From Saccharopolyspora sp. NFXS83 (GTDB lineage Bacteria; Actinomycetota; Actinomycetes; Mycobacteriales; Pseudonocardiaceae): a stretch of DNA of 64,000 nucleotides. The position numbers were made by a program, and so were the translations under genes. Positions 52,976-62,412 of this stretch are shown in pieces. Position 1 is the first letter of the stretch, and the number at the start of each line of letters is the position of its first letter. Under the pieces are notes generated by a model that searched no databases, was not told the origin of the DNA, and was given only the letters and a program-made list of their open reading frames with translations. Where the stretch lies: the NCBI RefSeq assembly GCF_026241095.1, contig NZ_JAPFGB010000007.1:62001-126000 (forward strand), given 5' to 3'.

Positions 52976-53290
52976 GAACTGGACGACGGCGTCGTCTACA
53001 GCCGCAGCGGCTTGACCCACCAGGCTGGGCTGTTGGAGATGGCTGGCCTCATCACCCGTGGCTCCAGCCCGGACGACCAGCGCGCCACCCTCGTCACCGT
53101 CACTGACGCGGGTCTGGCTCTAGCGGCCGAAGTCCTGCCCGGCCACATCCAGGTCGCCCGCAGGGTGCTGTTCGACCCACTCTCCAAAAAGGACCTGCAC
53201 GACCTTGGCGAGGTCATGGCCCGCGTCCGCGACCACATGCGCTCCCAGCCACCCCGATCCGCCTCCGGTCGCAGACGCCGGGGCCGGAAA
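52976..53290 (+). pseudogene. MarR-family regulator, 5' end missing
   Basis: Begins in mid-domain with VVYSRSGLTHQAGLLEMAGL, then the wing SSPDDQRATLVTVTDAG and the C-terminal helix DLGEVMARVRDHMR. The first about 50 residues are lost and no start codon precedes it. It may once have controlled the synthase operon. Confidence 0.7.
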
Positions 53291-53641
53291 TCCACGGACC
53301 CGGCCGACGCGGAACAGGCGCGGCGGGCCGGGCGGGCCTGTCCCGGCAGCGCTGGAAACACCGTTGCCGGGAGGGGCCCTGGACGGCCTCCGCAGAGTGC
53401 CGTCGTGGCCGCAGGTCTCGAGCCGGACCGTGTGACCGAGGACGCTGGCCGCCGTGGTGGAGGAATTCGGCCCGCACTCGTTGCGGGAGCGAGCCGGAGA
53501 GCGGTACCCGGCTCCAACAGGACGACGTGACCGAGGAACGCAAGGGCGGCAAGGGTTGTCGCTTCGAGCGATGAAGGTGGTCTGCGCCGCTCTTCGCCAC
53601 CGCACGGTGGTGTTCAGGCCTGCTGTTGTGACGCTGGTGGC
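53291..53641. other. 350-base stretch, nothing recognised
   Basis: Between the MarR remnant and the repeat pair at the right island edge; no gene or RNA supported. Confidence 0.35.
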
Positions 53642-53660
53642 GGGAGGATATCGGGAGGAT
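53642..53660 (+). repeat. GGGAGGAT repeat pair near attachment copy 3
   Basis: GGGAGGAT at 53642 and 53653, 11 bases apart, as at 13047/13058. Possible integrase arm sites. Confidence 0.4.
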
Positions 53661-53769
53661 TGGGCTGTCCTGGACCGCGGTGAACTTCACTGAACTGAAG
53701 TGTGCTGCACCGGGATATGCTGGGTTTCCAGGTTTTCGAGGTAGGCGTCTCCTGTGGACGCCGCTGGAG

Positions 53770-53808
53770 GTCAAGGGGTCGTGGCTTCGAATCCCGCCGC
53801 CCCGACGG
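53770..53808 (+). repeat. Attachment-site copy 3 (decayed tRNA-Pro 3' half)
   Basis: 37 of 39 bases match copy 1. The similarity goes on beyond the tRNA: GAGAGGGTCT, CGCAG, the T run and GATCTTGG of the original terminator region are recognisable up to about 53862. Taken as the right end of island B. Confidence 0.75.
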
Positions 53809-53861
53809 CCGAGAGGGTCTCCGCAGTCAGACGCTACGGAAGCTCTCTTTTTTGATCTTGG

Positions 53862-54090
53862 TCGGTTCTTCGGAGTCGAGCCCGCCGTTGCTGGAACAGA
53901 GATCGCCGTCCGACTCGCCGATTCCGGAGCGACCGTCTACGCGATCGACATCAAGACGGGATTCGGAGCGTTCCGATTCACATCGAGAGATCAGAAGAGC
54001 GCAGTGCGACATCACGAACGCGGACGCCGTGCGCCGTACCGCAGCCGAGGCCATCGCGCCGTACCGAGGGCCGCAAGTTGCGCACGCGGG
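53862..54090 (+). pseudogene. SDR N-terminal fragment with frameshifts
   Basis: Reads GTEIAVRLADSGATVYAIDI (Rossmann start, with the glycine loop damaged) and, in another frame, CDITNADAVRRTAAEAIAPY. The rest of the gene is missing. A matching type of SDR tail occurs in the same direction at 18358-18537. Confidence 0.55.
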
Positions 54091-54115
54091 CGGCGGGCCG
54101 GGGGCGGGGCGGTGG

Positions 54116-55132
54116 CTACCGCGCGAACGTGCGCAGATCATCCAGTCCGGCGGCGAAGGTCACGCTCGGCCGATAGTCCAGGTCGGCTCGCGCATTGGTG
54201 ATGTCGTAGCTGCGGTCGCACCCCATGCTCGCAATCAGCCAGTTGTTCAGCGGCGGTGGGGTAGGGCGGCGTAGCAGTCGCCATGCCCGATCGAGGATCC
54301 TGGCAACTGGCGAGGCGATCGCGAACGGAACACTTCGCGCGTGGCTGACATCGGCACCCATGGTCTCCAGGACTGGGGTGAAGAAGTCCCGGATCGGCAT
54401 CGGAGTGCCGTCGGTGATGTAGTAGACCCTGCGGTCGTAGCCGCGGCTCAGCGCGGCTGCCGTTGCGGCTGCGAGGTTGTCGACGTGGACGAAATCCATG
54501 ACGTGGCGTCCATTGTCGATCCAGGCGAATTGGTCAGCGGCGGCTGCCGCGTCGCGCAGCGTTGTCATTCCCTTGCCCCAGATGAACGGTGGGCGCAGTG
54601 TTATCAGCGTCATCCCAGGGGTGGCGACGTTGGCCAAAGCCCGCTCGGTCGCAAGCTTGACCCGGCCGTACGCGATGATCGGCCGACCGGTCGGCGTTGC
54701 CTCAGCGACCACCGCAGGCTTGCGGCGCCGGTCAGTCGACACCGCGGCGGCGCTGATGAGCACGAATCGTTTGACGCCGGCTGAGGCCGCGGCGGTGAAC
54801 AAGGAAACGGTCGGCCAGTGGTTGTCCCGCTCGAATCCAGCATCTGGCCCCCAGAACTCCATGCGGGCAGCCGAGTGAATCACCGCCTCACACCGGTCGA
54901 GGACAGCCAACCAGGCCGGTGTCCGTCTTCCCGTGGGCATATCGCCGGAGTGCTGATCCGGCCCGCGCAGGTCGGCGAGATCGCCGAGGACGGGCGTCGC
55001 TCCAGCTTGCTCCACTCGCCGTGCGGCCTCAGGACTGCGGGCCAGTGCCCGCACAGTATGGCCGTCAGCGCACAGGCGGGTGATGATGTGCTGCCCGACG
55101 AAACCGCTTCCGCCGGTGAGAAACATGTCCAT
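54116..55132 (-). CDS. NAD-dependent epimerase/3-beta-HSD-like dehydrogenase
   Basis: 338 residues, extended SDR. NAD site TGGSGFVGQHIITRL at the start, VIHSAARMEFWG, active YGRVK (Y-x3-K), RPPFIWGKG and VDNLAAATAAALSRG. Members act on nucleotide sugars, sterols or terpenoid alcohols; the RPPFIWG and FVHVDNL patterns lean to the 3-beta-HSD type. ATG 55132 follows AGGAG by six bases; an ATG 21 bases earlier is less suited. Confidence 0.85.
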   Translation of the reverse strand: MDMFLTGGSGFVGQHIITRLCADGHTVRALARSPEAARRVEQAGATPVLGDLADLRGPDQHSGDMPTGRRTPAWLAVLDRCEAVIHSAARMEFWGPDAGFERDNHWPTVSLFTAAASAGVKRFVLISAAAVSTDRRRKPAVVAEATPTGRPIIAYGRVKLATERALANVATPGMTLITLRPPFIWGKGMTTLRDAAAAADQFAWIDNGRHVMDFVHVDNLAAATAAALSRGYDRRVYYITDGTPMPIRDFFTPVLETMGADVSHARSVPFAIASPVARILDRAWRLLRRPTPPPLNNWLIASMGCDRSYDITNARADLDYRPSVTFAAGLDDLRTFAR

Positions 55133-55252
55133 GCCAGCTCCTATTGCCATCAATGGCTATCTCGTAAGTCGATCTGTTGCACGAGCGCTGCGAAAGAGGA
55201 ATATCGACGAGAGATGGTCACCGGGCGTTCCCGGCCCGCTGACCGGAAAGCC

Positions 55253-55573
55253 TTACTCCCCCGGACGGAACGGCCGCAGGAAGCGCACTCCATCGTCGGC
55301 TGCCCCGTCCAGCAGCTCCATGAGCTGAGGCGCCAGCTCCTGCCGCCGGGGGGCCTTCAGGTGGCCTTCAAATGCCTCGCGCGTGTCCCAGCGCTCGAAA
55401 ACGATGAACGTGCCCGGCTGGCCTTCTACCTCGTGGGGTTCGTAGTCGATGTTGCCCCGGTCAGCGCGAGAAGCGGTGACGGTGCCGGCGATGAACGCCT
55501 TCAGTTCGGCTTCCTTCCCGGGCTTCGCTCGAACTTCCAAGAGCACGACGTAGCAGTCGAGTGCGTTTTCCAT
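55253..55573 (-). CDS. ABM-family putative quinol monooxygenase
   Basis: 106 residues. Antibiotic biosynthesis monooxygenase fold: VVLLEVRAKPGKEAELKAFI, then EPHEVEGQPGTFIVFERWD and an H in FEGHLKAPR. These small cofactor-free dimers oxidise quinols or polycyclic aromatics. Lies 120 bases upstream of the epimerase-like gene on the same strand and may form an operon with it. Confidence 0.85.
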   Translation of the reverse strand: MENALDCYVVLLEVRAKPGKEAELKAFIAGTVTASRADRGNIDYEPHEVEGQPGTFIVFERWDTREAFEGHLKAPRRQELAPQLMELLDGAADDGVRFLRPFRPGE

Positions 55574-55677
55574 GAGCTTGATAGTGGGCCTGCGGGCAGG
55601 TCCCGTAGAAGCCACCGGTCTTCCTAGTACAGCTGGTACCACGCCACGACAGCCAAGCGTGCGGGAGGATGGAGCCC

Positions 55678-56505
55678 ATGAACGACCTCGGAGTTGCGTT
55701 GCGGGCCTGGCGAGATCGGCTTGACCCCGGCGCCGCTGGGCTCCCGCACCATTCCCCCCGCCGGGTCGCCGGCTTGCGGCGGGGCGAACTGGCGCAGCTG
55801 GCCGGGATCTCTGCCGAGTACGTGGTCCGGCTCGAACAGGGCAGGACATCGACGCCGTCGGCGCAAGTCTGCTCGGCACTCGCCCGCGCGCTGCGGCTGT
55901 CCGACGATGAGCAGGCCCATCTCCTTCGCTTGGCCGGCCACGCCGCGGATCCGGACCGCATTCCGCGATTCGTCCCCGCCAGCGTGCATCGGATCGTGGA
56001 GCGGCTCGCCGACAGCCCGGTGGCGGTGTGCGACGCCGCCTGGCAGTTGTTGCACTGGAACCCGCTGTTCGCGGCGACCTTCGGTGATCCCACGAAACGA
56101 GGCGATGATGAGCGCAACGCTCTGATCTCCCAGTTCGAGAACCAGCCGACCCGAATCCGGCAGACCCCTGTGGAGCGGACCGCGTTCGAGGAGTCACTGA
56201 TCGCCGACCTGCGCGCTACGACGAGCCGGTACTCGAACGACCCCGACATCAAGGCGTTGATCTCAAGGCTGAACCGCAGTCACCGGTTCCGTGAACTTTG
56301 GGCTCTTCGGTCAGTGGGTGACCACCAGGGCGCACACAAGATCGTCATACATCCGGATGTGGGGGACATCGCTCTCGACTCCAATGTGCTCACCACTCAG
56401 AGCACAAACCTCCGGCTCGTGGTGGACACCCCACGCGACGCGGAGGCCAGGAGCAAACTTGATCTCCTGTCCACCATCGGCGTCCAGGAAATGACCTCGA
56501 GCTGA
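55678..56505 (+). CDS. XRE-family regulator with MmyB-like domain
   Basis: 275 residues. N-terminal HTH GLRRGELAQLAGISAEYVVRLE (about 35-56), then a MmyB ligand domain with VAVCDAAWQLLHWNPLFAATF and SHRFRELWALRSVGDHQG, ending STNLRLVVDTP. MmyB-type proteins in actinomycetes often control an adjacent divergent SDR or oxidoreductase gene, fitting the ABM and epimerase genes here. ATG 55678 lies nine bases after GGGAGG; the ATG at 55669 overlaps that site. Confidence 0.9.
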   Translation: MNDLGVALRAWRDRLDPGAAGLPHHSPRRVAGLRRGELAQLAGISAEYVVRLEQGRTSTPSAQVCSALARALRLSDDEQAHLLRLAGHAADPDRIPRFVPASVHRIVERLADSPVAVCDAAWQLLHWNPLFAATFGDPTKRGDDERNALISQFENQPTRIRQTPVERTAFEESLIADLRATTSRYSNDPDIKALISRLNRSHRFRELWALRSVGDHQGAHKIVIHPDVGDIALDSNVLTTQSTNLRLVVDTPRDAEARSKLDLLSTIGVQEMTSS

Positions 56506-56692
56506 CTTGCCGCCCCGGTGCGGCAAGGAAAATTTCCGGGCTGTCCACGAAAGCGGGCGGCGGTCTTTCGCGCACGGGTGCCAGCCACGTGGGCGTCGAG
56601 GTAGTCACCACGACATCGGTGGGATGCCCATGGATGCCAGTGCTGCAATCAGCGACGTGGCGCCGGGAACCTGACTAGGGTCATCGGTCCGA

Positions 56693-57367
56693 TCACCTGC
56701 GGTGCGGGCCGAGCAATCCGTCCGCGATCAGATCCGCGAGTTCGCGCGCGGTGCGTTCCTGGCTTTCGCGGGTGATCGGTTGAGCCCGGCCGAGCCGACG
56801 CGCGAGCGGCAGCTGCACCAGACCGGCAACCGGGCTGATCACGGCGAAGAAGAGCACGTCCACGGGCACATCAGGCATGCGGCCCGCCGCCATCAGCCGT
56901 TCGACGGCCGGAATCAGCGGACCCAGCGTCGGTGCCACGTACCTCTCGTACAAGTAGTCCAGGCGTTCGGACTCACGGCCGAACTCGTCGGCCAGCAGGC
57001 GGCCGAGCAGCGGCGCCTCAACGGCTGCCTGGTAGAAGTGGACGATCACGGCACGAACCCGCTCGGCGTCGTCGACGTCGGATTCGAGCAGCGCCCGGCG
57101 TTCCACCTGGTCGCCCTCCAGCAGCGCGTCCACCACGGCTCGCCAGAAGTCGGCCTTGGACCCGTAGCGGTCGTTGATGAAGTTGTGGCTGACGCCGAGG
57201 CGTCTCGCGAGCTCTCTCGCCGAGGCTCGGTCGTAGCCGAGCTCGGCGAAGGCCTCCATCCCCCGGCGAAGGATCTCGACCTCGCCCGGCACCGGACGCG
57301 CCCCGGCCCCGGCCCCGGGCCGCCCCGGTCCTCGCGCTGCGCCGGTCACCGACTCCTCCACTGCCAT
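56693..57367 (-). CDS. TetR-family regulator
   Basis: 224 residues. HTH EILRRGMEAFAELGYDRASARELARR with LGVSHNFINDRYGSK as recognition helix; C-terminal helical ligand domain with FYQAAVEAPLLGRLLADEF. It is divergent from an SDR gene and its probable operator lies between them. Start ATG 57367 nine bases after GGGGAG. Confidence 0.88.
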   Translation of the reverse strand: MAVEESVTGAARGPGRPGAGAGARPVPGEVEILRRGMEAFAELGYDRASARELARRLGVSHNFINDRYGSKADFWRAVVDALLEGDQVERRALLESDVDDAERVRAVIVHFYQAAVEAPLLGRLLADEFGRESERLDYLYERYVAPTLGPLIPAVERLMAAGRMPDVPVDVLFFAVISPVAGLVQLPLARRLGRAQPITRESQERTARELADLIADGLLGPHRR

Positions 57368-57417
57368 GCGTTCATTCTCCCCACGGCTTCGACCTCGACT
57401 CACCCGAGGGCCAAATT

Positions 57418-57455
57418 TGACACCCGTCAGATTACCCTTAATCTGACAGGTGTCA
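57418..57455. promoter_or_regulatory. Long palindromic TetR operator
   Basis: TGACACCCGTCAGATTA and TAATCTGACAGGTGTCA are arms of 17 bases with one mismatch around 4 bases. It sits 51 bases before the TetR start and includes a TGACA-type -35 for the gene on the right, so the regulator probably represses both directions. Confidence 0.82.
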
Positions 57456-57821
57456 GCCAAGGCTCGGACGGAGGTGTCGCGGGCACGGCGATCCTCGGCG
57501 CGGAACAGCGGGAACGGCCGACCGCGCGCAACTCGAGATCGGGCATCCTCGCCCAGTTCGGCGACGGTCGCGCCCGGCGTTCCAGGCCGTCCGAACCCGG
57601 CGCACCAGGCTGCGCCGCGATCCCGCGGCCTGGCGGAAAGCCCGGCAGGCCGACATCGCCGCCGCACGCGAACTGACCGGAGAACCGCGGAACCCCAGGG
57701 CTACCAGCACGCCACCAAACCTGGTCTCGACCTCTGCTCCACCACGGACGACGCCCCATGCCCAGCACCACGACAAAGCTCCACGTTCATGGCGTGCAAC
57801 TCGCCAGCAGGAGGAACAACA
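57456..57821. other. 366-base leader between TetR operator and SDR gene
   Basis: No supported gene. Long for a leader; may hold debris. GGAGGAA at 57810 is the ribosome site of the next gene. Confidence 0.4.
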
Positions 57822-58772
57822 ATGGCAAAGACCCCGCCGGACATCCCGGTTCCCGACCTCACCGGCAAGCTCGCGGTGGTCACCGGAGCAAGTGACGGCG
57901 TCGGCTTGGGCCTGGCGACCCGGCTCGCCGCGACGGGCGCGGAGGTCATCATGCCGGTCCGCAACCCGCGCAAGGGCGAAGCCGCGCTGGCGAAGATCCA
58001 AGCCAAGCACCCGGACGCGGCAATCTCCCTGCGTGAACTGGATCTGTCCTCCCTCGCGTCCGTCGCCGCGGTGGCGGACCAGCTCGTCGAGGAGGGACGG
58101 CCGATCCACCTGCTGGTCAACAACGCCGGAGTGATGACGCCGCCCGAACGGCAGACCACGAAGGACGGTTTCGAGCTGCAGTTAGGAACGAACCACCTCG
58201 GGCACTTCGCCCTGGTCGCCCGGCTGCTTCCGCTGCTGCGCGCGGGCAAAGCCCGGATCACCTCGCAGATCAGCATCGCCGCCGACCAGCACGCCATCAA
58301 CTGGGACGATCTCCAGTGGGAACGGAGGTACAACGGCAACCAGGCCTACAGCCAGTCGAAAATCGCGTTCGGCCTGTTCGGCCTCGAACTCGAACGGCGC
58401 AGCCGCAACGGCGGCTGGGACATCACGAGCAACCTCTCCCACCCCGGGGTGACACCCACGAACCTCCTCGCAGCGCGCCCGGAGGTCGGACGCGGACGCG
58501 ATACCACGATGGTGCGGGTCATCCGGGCACTGTCCGCGCGCGGAATCCTGTTCGGGACGGTGGAGTCGGCGCTGCTGCCCGCGCTCCACGCCGCGACATC
58601 GCCCAGCGCCGAAGGCGGCCACCTCTACGGCCCGAGCGGCTTGCGCCACCTCTCCGGCCCCCCGGCTGAACAGAAACTGTATTCGCGCCTGCGCAGCGAG
58701 GACGACGCCCGCCGAATCTGGAAAATCTCCGAAGAACTGACCGACTTCCACTTCCCTGCTGGGCGCAACTGA
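57822..58772 (+). CDS. SDR oxidoreductase (retinol-dehydrogenase-like)
   Basis: 316 residues. NADP site [62 protein letters not shown] with the catalytic Tyr/Lys, and [11 protein letters not shown]. This is the light-dependent protochlorophyllide/retinol reductase-like branch of SDRs, often acting on lipophilic carbonyls. It is controlled most likely by the divergent TetR protein through the palindrome at 57418. Confidence 0.88.
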   Translation: MAKTPPDIPVPDLTGKLAVVTGASDGVGLGLATRLAATGAEVIMPVRNPRKGEAALAKIQAKHPDAAISLRELDLSSLASVAAVADQLVEEGRPIHLLVNNAGVMTPPERQTTKDGFELQLGTNHLGHFALVARLLPLLRAGKARITSQISIAADQHAINWDDLQWERRYNGNQAYSQSKIAFGLFGLELERRSRNGGWDITSNLSHPGVTPTNLLAARPEVGRGRDTTMVRVIRALSARGILFGTVESALLPALHAATSPSAEGGHLYGPSGLRHLSGPPAEQKLYSRLRSEDDARRIWKISEELTDFHFPAGRN

Positions 58773-59079
58773 CGTCGTCAAGTGCTCCGACGCTGAAGCT
58801 CTCGAGGCAGAACCAGGGCGTTCCGGACGTTGAACGCCATCGGGGGAGTTGACACCGGCCCCATCGTCGCATCGGGTGCCGTCGACGAGATCTTCTACGC
58901 GGGCCAGTACGCAGCCGCCTACAGCCAGGTCTACGGCGTTCCGCCGCAGCGCTGGTCGCGGGCGGTCTGTGACGGTGCGTCCGACCGGGCCAAGGAGGGG
59001 GCTCCCCCCACCTACTGCCGCGAGGCCGCGGCGGACACCGAGTGACACACCGCCGACGACGCGCCGGCCACGGTGGCCG
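58773..59079. other. 307-base stretch, probable gene debris
   Basis: A reading at 58830-59045 (DTGPIVASGAVDEIFYAGQY) is protein-like but unrecognised; it may belong to the decayed region that follows. Confidence 0.3.
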
Positions 59080-59460
59080 ACGGCATCGTCGGGTTTTTCC
59101 TGAAGCGCCGCGCCACGGTGCCGGCATCGGTCACCCGGTGCACAAGCCGGTCGACCCGCGAGCCGAGAAGCGGTTCGCGGTCGCAGCCGAGCACGGCATC
59201 GACCCGGCCGGCGAACGACTCGTGCGCGCGCCGTGCGGGTGGCGGCCGAGCACCGCACCGGCAAGGTGCTGCGGGTCAACGTCACCGGTGCGATCGGGGT
59301 GATCTCCACCGCGATGGACCTGCCCCTGCACGTGGTTCGCGGCCTAGGTGTCATGGCGCGGGCGATCGGTCTCGTCGGCCACCTCGCCGAGGAGGGCGAC
59401 CGGCCGATCGCCGGCCGGATCTGGCGCGAAGCCGAGGAGCGTGCCGCGCAACGGGACTGA
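59080..59460 (+). pseudogene. Citrate synthase-like/citryl-CoA lyase, C-terminal remnant
   Basis: One frame reads GIGHPVHKPVDPRAEKRFAV, then a frameshift near 59230, and another frame gives EHRTGKVLRVNVTGAIGV, RGLGVMARAIGLVGHLAEE and the stop. Both parts belong to the last third of citryl-CoA lyase/citrate synthase-like proteins. The N-terminal two thirds are missing. Confidence 0.7.
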
Positions 59461-59547
59461 GCGGCGAGAGCACACACTCACGACGATCATCGTCTTAGTT
59501 CCATTCTTCTCCCCGGTCGTGTCGAAAGAGGGCAGCGTTGATCGCCC

Positions 59548-59800
59548 GCGGAAGCTGATGGTGCGACCGGAACAGCAGCGGGCGGGTGCGAGGCGGCGGT
59601 TACTTGCGCGGGCGGAGGAGCAGGCCCGGCACCTCGGCCTCCGCCAGCTCGTGCCCGCCACGCACGGCGGCACCGCCCTGCCGGACTTCTACCGGCGGCA
59701 GAACTGGATCGAAGCCGGACGGTTCCCCGCCGCTCTCCAGGTCACACCCGGCGACTTCCGCGACGAGCACTGGTTCCAGTACGACCTGGTGACCCGGTGA
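59548..59800 (+). pseudogene. GNAT acetyltransferase C-terminal fragment
   Basis: Reads VRPEQQRAGARRRLLARAEE (acetyl-CoA loop, with the usual G-x-G altered), LGLRQLVPATHGG, DFYRRQNWIEAGRFP and DEHWFQYDL before the stop. No start and no N-terminal strands; a broken gene. Confidence 0.65.
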
Positions 59801-60280
59801 TGACGTTCGTCCGCACCTCGTCGCGGCGTGAATGAGCACGGTGCGCCACATCCACGTGGACGACCTCTCCCAAGACGCCCAAGCGGTCGCCGGGCGGCTT
59901 GCCGATTGCGTGACGGCGCACGAAGCGGCCGGCCAAGGCGCGGCCGTCGTAGGTACGGCGTTCGGTCGCGGGGTCGGCGCTGCCGAAGCCTCGCCGACCG
60001 GCCGGCTTCCGCTGCCGACCGTGAACCGCGGACCCGGCCCCAATCAGATATTAATTACTAAATAATATTGACACTGGAATCGCTACGAGCAAGACTGCGT
60101 GGCGGGCGGGCGAGCAGGTGACGGGCGGAGCGTCGCGCCATCGGCGGCGGCACCGGAGAAGACCGTCGGCTGCCGCCGCCCTGAGTCGCAAGCGAGGCTG
60201 CCGGGCGGCGTTCGCGGTTTCGCCACGGCAGCAGTGAACGGGTTGGCAGGCACGGCCCGCGAGCAGGAGGAGGCACGGGG
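59801..60280. other. 480-base stretch with the promoter of the galactose operon
   Basis: A 77-codon reading at 59835-60065 has no recognised motif. At 60046-60075 there is a sharp AT-rich island (ATATTAATTACTAAATAATATTGAC) standing out from the GC-rich surroundings, a likely promoter/operator. GAGGAGG at 60266 serves the next gene. Confidence 0.5.
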
Positions 60281-61036
60281 ATGAGCGGGCGACTGGACGG
60301 CCGCGTCGCGGTGGTCACCGGTGGGGCGCAGGGAATCGGCGAGGCGACCGCGCGCAGGCTGGTCGCGGAGGACGCCGCCGTCGCCGTGCTCGACATCGCC
60401 GATCGAGCGCACGCCGTCGCTGAGCGGATCCGGGACGAAGGCGGGCGGGCGATCGCGGTGCGCTGCGACGTCAGTTCCGAGAGCGACTGGGCCGAAGCCG
60501 TTCGACGCTGCCGGGCCGAGCTGGGCCCGGTGGACGTGCTCGTCAGCAACGCCTTCGCGGTCGACGTGTCGCCCGCGCACGAGACGAGCCTCGCGTCGTG
60601 GGAGCGGCAGTTGTCGGTCAACCTCACCGGCACCTTCCTCGGTTTCCGCGCCTGCCTGGCCGACCTGTCCCGCGCCGGCGCAGGGGCGGTGGTGCTGACG
60701 TCGTCCGTGCACGCGCTCGTCGGGCTGCCGGGCAGACCCGCTTATGCCGCGAGCAAGGCGGCGATCACCGGTTTGGCCCGCCAGCTCGCCGTCGAGTACG
60801 GAACCGTGCTGCGCGTCAACTCCGTGCTGCCAGGTCCGGTGCTCACCGCGGCCTGGGACGGCATCGACGAGTCCGATCGCCGTCGGAGCGCAGAGGAGAC
60901 CGCGGTGCGGAGGCTGGGGCGCCCCGAAGAGGTCGCCGCGGCCATCGCGTTCCTCGCGAGCGACGACGCATCGTTCGTCACCGGCGCCGCGCTGACCGTG
61001 GACGGTGGTTGGAGCGTTTACAAGAAGTCGTCATGA
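60281..61036 (+). CDS. SDR sugar dehydrogenase (probable galactose-type)
   Basis: 251 residues. VTGGAQGIGEATARRLV, CDVSSESDW, SVNLTGTFLGF, YAASKAAITGLARQLA (Tyr/Lys) and FVTGAALTVDGGW. Classical SDR. Upstream of galactonate dehydratase, KDPGal aldolase and a sugar kinase, it most likely oxidises D-galactose (or a similar aldose) to the lactone, the first step of the De Ley-Doudoroff route. The specificity is inferred from the operon only. Confidence 0.83.
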   Translation: MSGRLDGRVAVVTGGAQGIGEATARRLVAEDAAVAVLDIADRAHAVAERIRDEGGRAIAVRCDVSSESDWAEAVRRCRAELGPVDVLVSNAFAVDVSPAHETSLASWERQLSVNLTGTFLGFRACLADLSRAGAGAVVLTSSVHALVGLPGRPAYAASKAAITGLARQLAVEYGTVLRVNSVLPGPVLTAAWDGIDESDRRRSAEETAVRRLGRPEEVAAAIAFLASDDASFVTGAALTVDGGWSVYKKSS

Positions 61037-61252
61037 CCGTCGCGGCGAGCGTGAAACGAGACTGCGCTCGCAACTGCGGCAGGGGAAGGCACGGGCGCCG
61101 CCCTCGACGCGCATCGCATCCGGGGAGATCGGCTGGACGAGGCCGTCGAACTCGGCTCGGCCGGCCGCGCCGGCCAGGACCACGACCGCCGTCCGAGGGC
61201 GGCCGACGACGTCGCCCATCGGCGGCACCGAAGAGAAAGAGATGCACTCCCA

Positions 61253-62398
61253 GTGAAGATCACCTCCGTAGAGACGTTCCTGGTACCGCCGAGGTGGCTG
61301 TTCTGCCGAGTGGCCACCGACGAGGGCGTCGTCGGCTGGGGCGAGCCCGTCGTCGAAGGCAGGGCGGAGACGGTCCGCGCGGCGGTGGACGAATTGTCCG
61401 AGCTGCTCGTCGGGCGTGATCCGCGCCGCGTCGAGGACCTCTGGCAGCTGCTCAGCAAGGCGGCCTTCTACCGCGGAGGCCCCGTGCTGTCGAGCGCCGT
61501 GGCCGGGTTGGACCAGGCCTTGTGGGACATCCTCGGCAAATCGCTCGGAGTCCCGGTGCACCAGCTGCTGGGCGGGGCGGTGCGCGACGAGGTTCGGGTC
61601 TACGCCTGGGTCGGCGGTGACGATCCCTCCGCCGTCGCCGAGGCCGCGTCCGAACAGGTCGAGGCGGGGCTCACCGCGGTCAAGATGAACGCCTCCGGCC
61701 GCATGGGCCGGATGCCCAGCCGCGCCGAGGTCGACGACGTGCTCGCGCGCCTCTCGGCCGTGCGCGAGGTCATCGGCGACGCACGGGACGTGGCGGTGGA
61801 CTTCCACGGCCGGTTCGGCGTGGCAGCGGCTCGACGGGTGCTGCCCGAATTGGCGCCGCTGCACCCGCTGTTCGCGGAGGAACCGGTGCTGCCCGAGTTC
61901 GCGCACCGCCTAGGCGACGTGGTGTCGGCGAGCTCCGTCCCCGTCGCGTGCGGGGAACGCCTCTACTCGCGCACCGACTTCCTGCCCGCGTTGCAGGCCG
62001 GAATCGCGGTCGCACAGCCGGACCTCTCGCACGCGGGCGGCATCTCCGAGGTCCGCCGCATCGCTTCGCTGGCCGAGACGTTCGACGCACTGCTCGCCCC
62101 GCACTGTCCACTGGGGCCGATCGCGCTCGCGGCGAGCCTGCAGGTCGCGTTCGCGACTCCGAACTTCCTCATCCAGGAGCAGAGCATCGGCATCCACTAC
62201 AACGCCGGCGCCGAACTGCTCGACTACGTCCTCGACCGCCGCCCCTTCGCGTTCCCGCACGGCGCGATCGAACGCTGGGACGCGCCAGGGCTCGGGGTGG
62301 AAGTCGACGAGGAGGCAGTGCGGAAGGCCGACGAGCGCGGCCACCGGTGGCGACCGCCGGTGTGGCGGCACAACGACGGCTCGTTCGCCGAATGGTGA
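61253..62398 (+). CDS. dgoD: D-galactonate dehydratase
   Basis: 381 residues, enolase superfamily. Strong match from memory to E. coli DgoD along the whole length: PPRWLFCRVATDEGVVGWGE, FYRGGPVLSSAVAGLDQALWD, Asp in AVDFHGRF, FAEEPVLPE, ACGERLYSR, QPDLSHAGGI, APHCPLGPIALAA and QEQSIGIHYN. Converts D-galactonate to 2-keto-3-deoxygalactonate. Start GTG 61253. A 216-base gap to the SDR gene contains no supported gene. Confidence 0.93.
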   Translation: MKITSVETFLVPPRWLFCRVATDEGVVGWGEPVVEGRAETVRAAVDELSELLVGRDPRRVEDLWQLLSKAAFYRGGPVLSSAVAGLDQALWDILGKSLGVPVHQLLGGAVRDEVRVYAWVGGDDPSAVAEAASEQVEAGLTAVKMNASGRMGRMPSRAEVDDVLARLSAVREVIGDARDVAVDFHGRFGVAAARRVLPELAPLHPLFAEEPVLPEFAHRLGDVVSASSVPVACGERLYSRTDFLPALQAGIAVAQPDLSHAGGISEVRRIASLAETFDALLAPHCPLGPIALAASLQVAFATPNFLIQEQSIGIHYNAGAELLDYVLDRRPFAFPHGAIERWDAPGLGVEVDEEAVRKADERGHRWRPPVWRHNDGSFAEW

Positions 62399-62412
62399 GA
62401 GGAGAAGCGGTG

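Noticed and set aside
53702-54274. Plus-strand 190-codon reading over the tRNA remnant
   Set aside because: It crosses the decayed tRNA and terminator and an SDR fragment in mixed frames, so it cannot be one real protein.
59835-60065. 77-codon reading before the galactose operon
   Set aside because: No family, no clear ribosome site, and its end lies in the AT-rich promoter island.
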